Part shown: in pieces, positions 47,625 through 55,397 of the stretch | Position numbering within the stretch: the first letter of the stretch is position 1 | Layout of the letters: every line of letters begins with the position of its first letter | NCBI RefSeq assembly: GCF_000350165.1 | Contig: NZ_CAUI01000005.1 | Location: 62,001-126,000 of the forward strand | Source: Halanaerobium saccharolyticum subsp. saccharolyticum DSM 6643 | GTDB lineage: Bacteria > Bacillota > Halanaerobiia > Halanaerobiales > Halanaerobiaceae | Length of the DNA: 64,000 nt | Direction of reading: 5' to 3' | Program-made: the position numbers and the translations under genes | Notes under the pieces: generated by a model | What the model was told of the DNA's origin: nothing | Seen by the model: only the letters and a program-made list of their open reading frames with translations | The model's database searches: none

Positions 47625-47840
47625 ATGCCGACATATTTATATGAGTGTGAAAATTGTGGTAGATTCGAAGAATTTCAAAATATTAAAGATGAGGCCTTAG
47701 AAAATTGTCCCCAATGTGGTGGAGAAGTAAAAAGAATTATTGGCGCTCCTGGGGTTATTTTTAAGGGGTCAAATTTTTATGTAAATCAAGATAATAGTTC
47801 TACTAAGGACAAAAAAACTAACAGTGAAAAAGTTTCCTAA
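47625..47840 (+). CDS. FmdB-family zinc ribbon protein
   Basis: This small putative regulator of 71 residues belongs to the FmdB/CxxC-CxxC-SSSS family. The start MPTYLYECENCG and CPQCGGEVKRIIG supply two CxxC knuckles for one zinc. GVIFKGSNFYVNQD follows, and the tail is Ser/Lys-rich. AAGGAGG precedes the ATG. Two terminators in a row follow the gene. Function of the family is unclear. Confidence 0.9.
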   Translation: MPTYLYECENCGRFEEFQNIKDEALENCPQCGGEVKRIIGAPGVIFKGSNFYVNQDNSSTKDKKTNSEKVS

Positions 47841-47850
47841 ATATCTTTTT

Positions 47851-47881
47851 AATGTACTAAAAATATAACAGTACATTTTTA
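47851..47881 (+). terminator. First terminator after the fmdB-type gene
   Basis: AATGTACT (47851-47858) and AGTACATT (47870-47877) pair exactly and are followed by TTT. Confidence 0.82.
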
Positions 47882-47900
47882 TTGAAGAAAATTATTTTAT

Positions 47901-47930
47901 AAGCCGGCCTTAGTGCCGGTTTTAATTTTT
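47901..47930 (+). terminator. Second terminator after the fmdB-type gene
   Basis: AAGCCGGC (47901-47908) pairs with GCCGGTTTT (47915-47923), followed by AATTTTT. It backs up the first. Confidence 0.78.
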
Positions 47931-47958
47931 ATCTGTTAATAATGAAAGAGGGAAAAAA

Positions 47959-49101
47959 ATGACAATTGTAGCTGCAAAAAAATGTTATAGTTATCAGGCC
48001 GATGAATTAGCAGAAAAGTTAGACTTTTTACTGGCAGAACTTGGAGGTTTAGATAATTTTATTAAAGCTGGAGATAAGGTTTTATTTAAAACCAATCTTT
48101 TAATGGGAAAGGCTCCAGAGGCAGCCGTGACTACTAATCCAGAGTTCATCAGAGCTCTTGCTAAAAAGGTTAAAGAACTAGGGGCAGAGGTAATTATAGC
48201 TGACAGCCCTGGCGGACCTTTCAATGATAAATTGCTAAAAAGGGCTTATCAAAAATCTGGACTTTATGAAATGGCAGCTGAAGAAAATATAAAATTAAAT
48301 TATAATACTGATTCAAAAAGGCAGGAATACAAAGAAGGTAAGATTAATAAATCTTTTCAGCTGGCATCTTATTTAGAAGAAGCTGATTTAGTTATTAATT
48401 TACCTAAATTAAAGACTCATGGTTTAACAATGTATACTGGTGGAGTTAAAAATCTTTTTGGATGTATTCCAGGAGTTTTAAAAGCAGAGTATCATTTAAG
48501 AATGCAGTCAGTTTATGATTTTTCTCGAATGTTGAATGATCTGGCAGCTCTTGTTGCACCAGAATTAACAATTATGGATGCAGTTGTTGGTATGGAAGGA
48601 GAAGGACCTTCAAATGGAAAACCGAGAGAATTCAATTATTTGTTTGCTTCTACCTCTCCTTATTATTTAGATCTTGCAGCTGTTAGACTTCTGGGAATTA
48701 AGCCTGAGGAAAAAGTCCCATCAATAAAAGCTGCACTAGAAGATAATATTATAAAGAAAGAACAATTGAAAGTTAGAGGGAATAAAGTAACACCACTAAA
48801 TGAGGTTGAAATTCCAAAGATTGAAAAGGAAAACAACTTACTTGATGGAAGAATGCCAGAGTTCATGTCAGATATATTAGAAAAATTATTGCGGCCTAAA
48901 CCGGTTTTTAAAGAAGATAATTGTGTTGGCTGTAGAACCTGTGCTGAAAATTGTCCCCCTGATGCCATAAACATGATTGATAATTTCCCGGAAGTAAATT
49001 TAGATGAATGCATTCGATGCTTTTGCTGTCAGGAGCTATGTCCTTATGATGCAGTAGATATCAAATATCCACTGCTTGCTAAATTGTTTTTTTCAAATTA
49101 A
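47959..49101 (+). CDS. DUF362 protein with C-terminal double [4Fe-4S] ferredoxin
   Basis: The protein has 380 residues. The DUF362 domain (1-305) has VLFKTNLL, DSPGGPFND and NLPKLKTHGLTMYTGGVKN, which resemble a metal- or substrate-binding fold. The C-terminal part (about 315-365) has two ferredoxin motifs, CVGCRTCAENC and CIRCFCCQELC, for two [4Fe-4S] clusters. The family is common in anaerobes and its reaction is unknown. AAAGAGG precedes the ATG. The phosphodiesterase gene follows 17 bases later, so they probably form an operon. Confidence 0.88.
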   Translation: MTIVAAKKCYSYQADELAEKLDFLLAELGGLDNFIKAGDKVLFKTNLLMGKAPEAAVTTNPEFIRALAKKVKELGAEVIIADSPGGPFNDKLLKRAYQKSGLYEMAAEENIKLNYNTDSKRQEYKEGKINKSFQLASYLEEADLVINLPKLKTHGLTMYTGGVKNLFGCIPGVLKAEYHLRMQSVYDFSRMLNDLAALVAPELTIMDAVVGMEGEGPSNGKPREFNYLFASTSPYYLDLAAVRLLGIKPEEKVPSIKAALEDNIIKKEQLKVRGNKVTPLNEVEIPKIEKENNLLDGRMPEFMSDILEKLLRPKPVFKEDNCVGCRTCAENCPPDAINMIDNFPEVNLDECIRCFCCQELCPYDAVDIKYPLLAKLFFSN

Positions 49102-49118
49102 TGGAGGTTTAAGATATA

Positions 49119-49613
49119 ATGAAGATTGGAGTAATTTCAGATACACATCTGCCTAATGCAGGTGCTGGTTTTCCAGAAATTTTGATTGAGAAATTAAAAA
49201 AAGTTGATTTAATTATTCATGCAGGAGATCATTGTGAGGAAAGATATTTAGATAAATTAAAATCAATTGCAGAAGTTAAAACAGTTGCTGGTAACAGAGA
49301 TAGTCATCAGTTGAAAAGAAAATTAAAAGATAAAATAACTTTTGAAGCAGCTGGCAAAAAAATTTCTGTGATTCACGGACATCAGTTTAGAGGCAAAAAT
49401 ATACTCCAGGGTTTAAATTATACTTTTAATGATAGCGATATTATTGTTTTTGGGCATACGCATCGCCCATTTAATGAGCGATTTAGTGATAAATTATTTT
49501 TTAATTCAGGCTCACCAACTGATAAACGCCTGGAAAAAAACTATACATTTGGTATAATAGAGATTGAAGAAGAAATTAAAGCTGAAATTAAAATTTTGAA
49601 GGAGGAATCTTAA
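49119..49613 (+). CDS. YfcE/MJ0936-type metallophosphoesterase
   Basis: This small phosphodiesterase of 164 residues has the two-metal calcineurin-like fold. Motifs are DTHLP (9-13), IIHAGDHCEE, AGNRD, VIHGHQ and FGHTHRP, all intact. The YfcE family hydrolyses various phosphodiesters in vitro and its natural substrate is unclear. Its stop codon overlaps the ATG of ylbF (TAATG), so translation is coupled. Confidence 0.93.
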   Translation: MKIGVISDTHLPNAGAGFPEILIEKLKKVDLIIHAGDHCEERYLDKLKSIAEVKTVAGNRDSHQLKRKLKDKITFEAAGKKISVIHGHQFRGKNILQGLNYTFNDSDIIVFGHTHRPFNERFSDKLFFNSGSPTDKRLEKNYTFGIIEIEEEIKAEIKILKEES

Positions 49614-49987
49614 TGTCAGTAGAAGCTACAGCACAAAGGTTGAAGAAAAAGTTGGAAAACTCGGATGAATATCAAAATTATTTAGAATTGCGAAAAAAGG
49701 TAATGGCAAAAGAAGGTTCTAAAAAAATGCTGCTTGATTATCAAAATTTAATGATGGAAATGCAGACCAAGCGAATGTCCGGAGAAGAATTAAGTGAAGA
49801 AGATAAAGAAAGACTGCAAAATCTGCAGAATTTTATTGAAATTAACAATAATGTTAAAAAATATTTAGAAGCGGAATATAATGTGAGCAAAATGATAAAT
49901 GATGTTCAAAAAACAATATTTTCTGACATAGAAGTCGGTATTCCAGAAGAAGAACTAAAAAATGAAGAAAATGAATCTGAAGAATAA
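49613..49987 (+). CDS. ylbF: YlbF/YmcA-family protein
   Basis: The protein has 124 residues and is highly helical and charged. It matches the YlbF/YmcA family, which in Bacillus controls RNA maturation with RNase Y and Fe-S-bearing partners. The pattern is an N-terminal helix AQRLKKKLENSDEY, then helical pairs with EMQTKRMSGEELSEED and a coil. AAGGAGG is within the end of the previous gene. Which of the paralogues this is cannot be fixed from the sequence. It ends at a bidirectional terminator. Confidence 0.85.
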   Translation: MSVEATAQRLKKKLENSDEYQNYLELRKKVMAKEGSKKMLLDYQNLMMEMQTKRMSGEELSEEDKERLQNLQNFIEINNNVKKYLEAEYNVSKMINDVQKTIFSDIEVGIPEEELKNEENESEE

Positions 49988-50015
49988 TCAAAATCAGATT
50001 TTTAGATTATTTAAT

Positions 50016-50046
50016 AAAAAAGCATCCCCTTTTGAGGATGCTTTTA
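50016..50046. terminator. Bidirectional terminator between ylbF and the NifU-like gene
   Basis: AAAAGCATCC pairs with GGATGCTTTT (50017-50045) around a 9-base loop. T/A runs on both sides give a U tract on either strand. Confidence 0.9.
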
Positions 50047-50092
50047 AAATCTTTTCTTTATTTAAATGTTGAAAATATTGATTTATTAAAAA

Positions 50093-50314
50093 TTAAACTT
50101 CCTGTACTTCTTCAACACCGTCAACATTTTCTTTTAGTGTTCTTTCAATACCATTTTTTATGGTCATGGTTGACATTGGGCAACCACTACAGGCACCTAA
50201 AAGCTTAACTTTAACAATACCATCTTCAGTTACTTCAACTAATTCAACATCTCCACCATCAGCTTGTAGACTGGGTCTAATTTTATCGATATATTTTTGT
50301 ACTTCTTCTTTCAT
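50093..50314 (-). CDS. NifU C-terminal-like Fe-S scaffold protein
   Basis: The protein has 73 residues and equals the NifU C-terminal (Nfu) domain. [16 protein letters not shown] and [19 protein letters not shown] are diagnostic, with the CSGC pair binding a bridging cluster. It carries Fe-S clusters to apoproteins, which fits the many Fe-S proteins encoded here. The ATG is at 50314 with AGGAGG upstream on the minus strand. It converges with ylbF and is divergent from dnaE. Confidence 0.96.
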   Translation of the reverse strand: MKEEVQKYIDKIRPSLQADGGDVELVEVTEDGIVKVKLLGACSGCPMSTMTIKNGIERTLKENVDGVEEVQEV

Positions 50315-50399
50315 AACTGCACCTCCTAAATTAACATTTGATTATATTATACAAAAAAACTCAAGATTTTACAAGCATAAATTTAAAGGAATGATTTAA

Positions 50400-53300
50400 A
50401 TGTCTAATTTTGTTCATCTCCATAATCATACTGCTTTTAGCCTTTTAGATGGGGCAATAAGAGTTGATTCATTAATAAGAAAAAGCAAAGAGTATGATAT
50501 GCCAGCTGTCGCAATAACTGATCATGGAGTACTCTATGGAATGATTGATTTTTATAGAAAAGCTAAAAAAGAAAACATTAAACCTATTATAGGAGTAGAA
50601 CTTTATTTAAGTCCCGGGAGTCGTTTTGAAAAAAATAGAAAAAGATATCATTTGGTACTGCTGGCCAAGAATAAAAAAGGATATCATAATTTAATTCAGC
50701 TGGTATCAAAAGCATGGCTGGAAGGATTTTATTATAAACCGCGAGTTGATAAAGAATTACTGGCAGAGTATAGTGATGGCTTAATTTGTCTTTCTGCTTG
50801 TGTTCAAGGTGAAATCCCACAACTTTTAATTAAGGGCAATTATGATCTTGCTAAAAAAGCAGTTTCTGATTATCATGCTATTTTTGGTAAAGAAAATTTC
50901 TTTTTAGAGCTGCAAAACCATAACTTACAGAAGGAAAAAGAAGCTGCTCAAGGATTATTGAAAATAAGTCGAGAAGAGAACATTCCAACAGTTGTTACAA
51001 ATGATTGTCACTATTTAAATAAAGAAGATGCAGAATTACAGGATATTTTATTAGCTTTACAAACAGGAACTACTATTGCTGATGAGAATCGGATGACTTT
51101 TACAGGTGAAGAATTTTATTATAAATCACCGGAAGAAATGTCAAAACTTTTTCCTGATTTAGATTCTGCTTATCAAAATACTATTAAAATTGCGGATAGA
51201 GTCGAAGTTGATCTAGATTTTAATCATTTTTATCTTCCTGATTACCCTGATTTAGGTGAAGAAAAAAGCCCTGAAGATTTATTGAAAAAATTATGTCTTA
51301 AAGGTCTTAAAGTAAAGGGGATGAAATCAAATCAAGAAGCAATTGATAGACTAAAATATGAGCTAGAAATTATTTTTAAGATGGGTTATGCTGCCTATTT
51401 TTTAATTGTTTATGATTTTGTTAAATATGCGGAGGATAATGGAATAATGGTTGGCCCAGGTAGAGGTTCGGCTGCGGGGAGTTTAGTAGCTTATCTTTTA
51501 AATATCACAAAAGTTAATCCCTTAAAATATGGTCTTATCTTCGAACGTTTTTTGAATCCAGAGCGAGTAACAATGCCTGATATTGATATAGATTTTGATG
51601 AAAATAGAGATCAAATTATTGAATATGTTAAAAAAAGATATGGAACTGAAAGAGTAGCACAAATTGGAACTTTTGGAACTATGGCAGCAAGGGCTGCAGT
51701 TAGAGATGTGGGGCGAGCACTTGCTATTCCTTATGGAAAAGTTGATAAAGTAGCAAAGTTAATTTCTTCTCGTAAAGGAATTGAACAATCCTTAAAAGAT
51801 CAGAAGAAGCTGCAGGAACTTTATCATAATGATGGAGAAATTAAAGAGTTAATTGATTATGCTAGAGGAGTTGAAGGTCTGCCCCGACACATTTCAACTC
51901 ATGCAGCCGGTGTTATAATTGGCGCTGAGCCTTTGGCCCAAATTGTGCCTTTGCAGAAGCAGGATGAAAGTGTAATTACTCAGCTGCCGATGGGAGATTT
52001 GGAAGCGCTAGGCCTTTTAAAAATGGATTTTTTAGGTTTAAGAAATTTAACAGTAATTAAAAATACTTTACAATTAATTGAAGAGCATCGTGGCAAGAAA
52101 ATTGATATTGACAATATCCCGCTTGATGATAGTGAAGTATATAAGTTTTTGGGTACTGGTAAAACAGCCGGAGTCTTCCAAATGGAATCTTATTTATTTC
52201 AATCCTTAAATAAAAAAATGCAGCCTGATTGTTTTAATGATTTAATTGCTATGCTAGCTCTGGGAAGACCGGGACCATTAGGTAGTAATATTGTGGATGA
52301 TTTTATCGCTATTAGACATGGTGAAAAAGAAGCAGAATATTTACATCCGAAATTAAAACCTATTTTAAAAGAAACTTTTGGGATGATTTTATATCAAGAG
52401 CAGGTTATGGAGATTGCAAGTACGGTGGCTGGATACAGTATGGGCGAAGCTGATCTTTTGCGGCGGGGAATGGGCAAGAAAAAATTAAAGTTGGTTGCAT
52501 CCGAAAGAGAAAAGTTTGTAAATGGGGCAGTCGAGCGTGGTCTAAAAGAAGAAACTGCTCAGGAAATTTTTGATCAGATGGAATATTTTGCGGGCTATGG
52601 CTTTAATAAATCACATTCTACTGCTTATGCCTTTTTGGCTTATCAAACTGCTTATTTGAAATATCATTATCCAGCTGATTTTATGTCTGCTTTATTTTCG
52701 TCTGTTATGGGAAACCAGGATAAAATTGCTGATTATATTAAAGCTTCACGAGAAATTAACTTAGAAATTTTGGCACCAAATATTAATAAGAGCTATCATA
52801 ATTTCACAGCTGAAGCTGATAATAAAATTCGGTATGGACTAAAAGCAATCAAAAATGTAGGCTCTTCTGCTATTGAAGCAATAGTAAAAGCAAGAAAAGA
52901 TGAAGAATTTTCTTCTTTAATTGATTTTTTGAAAAGAGTCGATATCTCTACAATCAATATTCAAAGTTTGGAAGCATTTATTAAAGCAGGCGCCTTTGAT
53001 GAAATTGCTGAAAGTAGGGCATCAATGCTTTTAAATTATGAAGAGCTTTATAACAAATATAATAATTTATCTAAAAATAGGGCTCAAGGACAACAGTCAT
53101 TTGCAGAATTATTTAATGATGAGAATCAATTTATGGAAGAAGATCTCAATTATACCGAAGTAGAAGAATTGAAAACCGAAACTATTCTTGAGCAGGAAAA
53201 AGAATTTTTAGGGATTTACCTTTCTGCTCATCCTTTAGATCAGTACAAAGAAAAATTGAAAGATTTAAAAGCTTATACTATTGAGAGAGCACTTAATATT

Positions 53301-53756
53301 TCAGAAGAAAAAAAAGTATTGGTTGCTGCTTATTTGATAAATTATAAAGAGCATATAACAAAGCGTAATAATAAAATGGCTTTTTTAACTGTAAGTGATC
53401 AACAAGAAAAAATAGAAGTCATAGTTTTTTCTGATTTATTTAGAAAGATAAACTTTGATCTGCTTGAAAATCGAGCACTTTTAGTTTATGGCAAAAAAAG
53501 TGAAGGACAGATTATTGCTAAAAAAATTATATCGCTTAAAGATGATTTGCTTCTCATAGATATTTCTGAGTTTTCACAAAAAAGAATGATTAAATTAAAG
53601 AAATACTTATTAAAAAAAGAAGGTGATGTATCTGTTCTCTTGAAAAGAAATAATAGGCTGATAATTACAGCTGATAAATATAATATAGATAGCAGTCAGC
53701 AGACAAAGGATGAGTTAGCAAAAGCTCTGAAAAAATCAAAATACCAATATATTTAA
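50400..53756 (+). CDS. dnaE: DNA polymerase III alpha subunit DnaE
   Basis: This is a C-family DNA polymerase of 1118 residues. The N-terminal PHP domain has HLHNHTAFSLLDGA and ITDHGVLYG. The polymerase core has GPGRGSAAGSLVAYLL and the catalytic PDIDIDFDENRD (near 395-406), plus DFLGLRNL. A tandem HhH region and an OB-fold (MAFLTVSDQQEKIEVIVF) close it. No 3'-5' exonuclease is inserted, so this is DnaE and not PolC. AAGGAATG precedes the ATG. The following genes have their own promoter. Confidence 0.97.
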   Translation: MSNFVHLHNHTAFSLLDGAIRVDSLIRKSKEYDMPAVAITDHGVLYGMIDFYRKAKKENIKPIIGVELYLSPGSRFEKNRKRYHLVLLAKNKKGYHNLIQLVSKAWLEGFYYKPRVDKELLAEYSDGLICLSACVQGEIPQLLIKGNYDLAKKAVSDYHAIFGKENFFLELQNHNLQKEKEAAQGLLKISREENIPTVVTNDCHYLNKEDAELQDILLALQTGTTIADENRMTFTGEEFYYKSPEEMSKLFPDLDSAYQNTIKIADRVEVDLDFNHFYLPDYPDLGEEKSPEDLLKKLCLKGLKVKGMKSNQEAIDRLKYELEIIFKMGYAAYFLIVYDFVKYAEDNGIMVGPGRGSAAGSLVAYLLNITKVNPLKYGLIFERFLNPERVTMPDIDIDFDENRDQIIEYVKKRYGTERVAQIGTFGTMAARAAVRDVGRALAIPYGKVDKVAKLISSRKGIEQSLKDQKKLQELYHNDGEIKELIDYARGVEGLPRHISTHAAGVIIGAEPLAQIVPLQKQDESVITQLPMGDLEALGLLKMDFLGLRNLTVIKNTLQLIEEHRGKKIDIDNIPLDDSEVYKFLGTGKTAGVFQMESYLFQSLNKKMQPDCFNDLIAMLALGRPGPLGSNIVDDFIAIRHGEKEAEYLHPKLKPILKETFGMILYQEQVMEIASTVAGYSMGEADLLRRGMGKKKLKLVASEREKFVNGAVERGLKEETAQEIFDQMEYFAGYGFNKSHSTAYAFLAYQTAYLKYHYPADFMSALFSSVMGNQDKIADYIKASREINLEILAPNINKSYHNFTAEADNKIRYGLKAIKNVGSSAIEAIVKARKDEEFSSLIDFLKRVDISTINIQSLEAFIKAGAFDEIAESRASMLLNYEELYNKYNNLSKNRAQGQQSFAELFNDENQFMEEDLNYTEVEELKTETILEQEKEFLGIYLSAHPLDQYKEKLKDLKAYTIERALNISEEKKVLVAAYLINYKEHITKRNNKMAFLTVSDQQEKIEVIVFSDLFRKINFDLLENRALLVYGKKSEGQIIAKKIISLKDDLLLIDISEFSQKRMIKLKKYLLKKEGDVSVLLKRNNRLIITADKYNIDSSQQTKDELAKALKKSKYQYI

Positions 53757-53839
53757 TAAATATTCGTTATACTTTTTTGACTTATGTTCATTAATCTGAG
53801 AAAAAAATCGCAATCTTTTAATATATTATGACAAATTTC

Positions 53840-53869
53840 TTGACAATGCTTTTTGGCTTATTATATTAT
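53840..53869 (+). promoter_or_regulatory. mtrB promoter
   Basis: TTGACA (53840-53845) is followed by TATATT (53862-53867, 16-base spacer) or TATTAT (53864-53869, 18). The start of RNA falls near 53875, after the GTG at 53873, so that GTG cannot be the start codon. Confidence 0.8.
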
Positions 53870-53893
53870 TAAGTGGATAAAGGAGGAAAAACC

Positions 53894-54112
53894 ATGGATG
53901 TTAATGCTGATTATATTTTAATTAAAGCTTTAGAAGATGGAGTTACAATTATTGGTTTAACAAGAGGTAAAGATACAAAATTTAATCATACAGAGAAATT
54001 GGATAAAGGAGAAATTCTGGCTGCTCAGTTTACTGAAAATGTTTCTGCAATGAAAATTAGAGGCAATGCAGAAATAATGAGCAAACACGGTAAGGTTAAT
54101 TCTGAAGGGTAA
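53894..54112 (+). CDS. mtrB: Trp RNA-binding attenuation protein (TRAP)
   Basis: This protein of 72 residues forms the eleven-membered ring that binds tryptophan and then (G/U)AG repeats in trp mRNA. The pattern DYILIKALEDGVTIIGLTRG, then DTKFNHTEKLDKGE and SAMKIRGNAEI is nearly that of Bacillus MtrB. The RNA-contact Lys/Arg (EKLDKGE and KIRG) and the Thr/Gly ligands for Trp are kept. ATG 53894 follows AAGGAGG by 6 bases. No trp gene or TRAP-binding leader was seen in the window, so it must act in trans on a distant target. Confidence 0.95.
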   Translation: MDVNADYILIKALEDGVTIIGLTRGKDTKFNHTEKLDKGEILAAQFTENVSAMKIRGNAEIMSKHGKVNSEG

Positions 54113-54170
54113 ATAATAGCTTTGTTTTCTAGAATATTTTAATATTCTGGAAATTGAAAGGAGCTTTTAA

Positions 54171-54347
54171 ATGTGGCAGGTTGTATATATAGCCTCTTCC
54201 AAAGAAGAGGTTGATAATATTTCAAAATTCATGGAAAAAGAAGGCTTCATGCTTCAAATTGATGATGCGGGTTCTGGGAGTTATCAGATTAAAGTACCAG
54301 CTATTGAGGCAGAAGAAGCTTACTCCTGTTTACATGAAAATTTTTAA
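54171..54347 (+). CDS. Small conserved-type protein, 58 residues, before pfkA
   Basis: This short gene is easy to overlook. The product begins MWQVVYIASSKEEVDNISKF, then has a Gly/Ser turn and ends YSCLHENF. Small proteins of this layout, with VVYIA at the start and an acidic helix at the end, occur before pfkA in clostridia, sometimes mislabelled as glutamate decarboxylase. I recall this family from memory. AAAGGAG precedes the ATG by 7 bases. The stop codon lies in the first copy of a 13-base tandem repeat. Confidence 0.8.
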   Translation: MWQVVYIASSKEEVDNISKFMEKEGFMLQIDDAGSGSYQIKVPAIEAEEAYSCLHENF

Positions 54348-54364
54348 CATGAATTTTTAACATG
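54339..54364. repeat. Perfect 13-base tandem duplication between the small gene and pfkA
   Basis: AATTTTTAACATG occurs twice with no gap (54339-54351 and 54352-54364). The first copy holds the stop codon of the small gene; the second ends at the pfkA ribosome site. Confidence 0.9.
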
Positions 54365-54377
54365 GAGGTTTTTAAGT

Positions 54378-55376
54378 GTGAAAAAGATAGCAGTGCTTAC
54401 AAGTGGAGGCGATGCTCCAGGTATGAATCCAGCTATTAGGTCTGTAGTTCGAACAGCAATTTATAAAGATCTGGAAGTAGTTGGAATCAGACATGGATAT
54501 AAAGGCCTGATAGAAAAAGATTTTTTCGATATGAATAGAGGTTCAGTTGCTGATATTGTTCAGCGAGGCGGGACAATTTTATTATCTGCCCGCTGTGAAG
54601 AATTTAAAACTGAAGCGGGAAGAAAAAAAGCTTATGCCAATATGAAAGAAGAAGGAATTGAAGCTTTAGTTGTTATTGGTGGAGATGGTTCTTTGCGTGG
54701 AGTACAAAAAATTAATGCAGAAAGTGATATTAAAGCTGTAGGTATACCAGGAACCATTGATAATGATTTATCATGTACTGATTATACTATTGGTGTTGAT
54801 ACAGCGATGAATACAATTTTAGATGCGATTAATAAGATTAGAGATACTGCAACATCTCATGAAAGAACTTTTGTAATTGAATGTATGGGACGTGACTCTG
54901 GTTATTTAGCTTTAATGACTGGTCTTGCTGGTGGTGCAGAATATATTTTAGTTCCTGAAATCGACTTCACCCCACAAGAAGTTTGTGATAAAATTACTCA
55001 AGGTTTTAATCGCGGTAAATTACACAGTTTGATTTTAATAGCAGAAGGGGTAGAAGCTCCATTTGCTGATTTAAATAAATATCATGGCAGTCCCGGTATG
55101 GCTATGGGAGATTTGATTAGAGAAAGGACTGGGATGGAAACTAGAGTTACAATTTTAGGCCATCTGCAGCGAGGAGGTAGCCCAACAGCTACAGATAGAA
55201 TAGTTGCCAGTAGAATGGGAGCTAAGGCTGTTGAATTGTTATTAGAAGGAAAACGTGATAAAATGGTCAATTACAGAGACAATTCCATTGGTGTTTGTGA
55301 AATTAAAGATGCAATTAAAAAGACTGAAACAATCAATATGGATATTTATAATTTAGCAAACATTTTATCAATGTAA
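54378..55376 (+). CDS. pfkA: 6-phosphofructokinase
   Basis: This enzyme phosphorylates fructose 6-phosphate, the committing step of glycolysis. The 332 residues contain VLTSGGDAPGMNPAIR, IGGDGSLRG (ATP), GIPGTIDNDLSCTDYTIGVDT (catalytic Asp near 129) and LGHLQRGGSPTATDR. The Gly at the GGDG position indicates ATP use rather than pyrophosphate. The GTG at 54378 follows GGAGG by 9 bases. pyk follows 21 bases later, giving a standard glycolytic pair. Confidence 0.97.
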   Translation: MKKIAVLTSGGDAPGMNPAIRSVVRTAIYKDLEVVGIRHGYKGLIEKDFFDMNRGSVADIVQRGGTILLSARCEEFKTEAGRKKAYANMKEEGIEALVVIGGDGSLRGVQKINAESDIKAVGIPGTIDNDLSCTDYTIGVDTAMNTILDAINKIRDTATSHERTFVIECMGRDSGYLALMTGLAGGAEYILVPEIDFTPQEVCDKITQGFNRGKLHSLILIAEGVEAPFADLNKYHGSPGMAMGDLIRERTGMETRVTILGHLQRGGSPTATDRIVASRMGAKAVELLLEGKRDKMVNYRDNSIGVCEIKDAIKKTETINMDIYNLANILSM

Positions 55377-55397
55377 ACAAATAATTGGGAGGTTAAT

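Noticed and set aside
53873-53893. GTG 53873 as mtrB start
   Set aside because: It lies at or before the predicted RNA start, and the ribosome site would be inside the coding region.
54130-54147. Hairpin between mtrB and the small gene as a terminator
   Set aside because: AGAATATT/AATATTCT is AT-only and has no T run after it.
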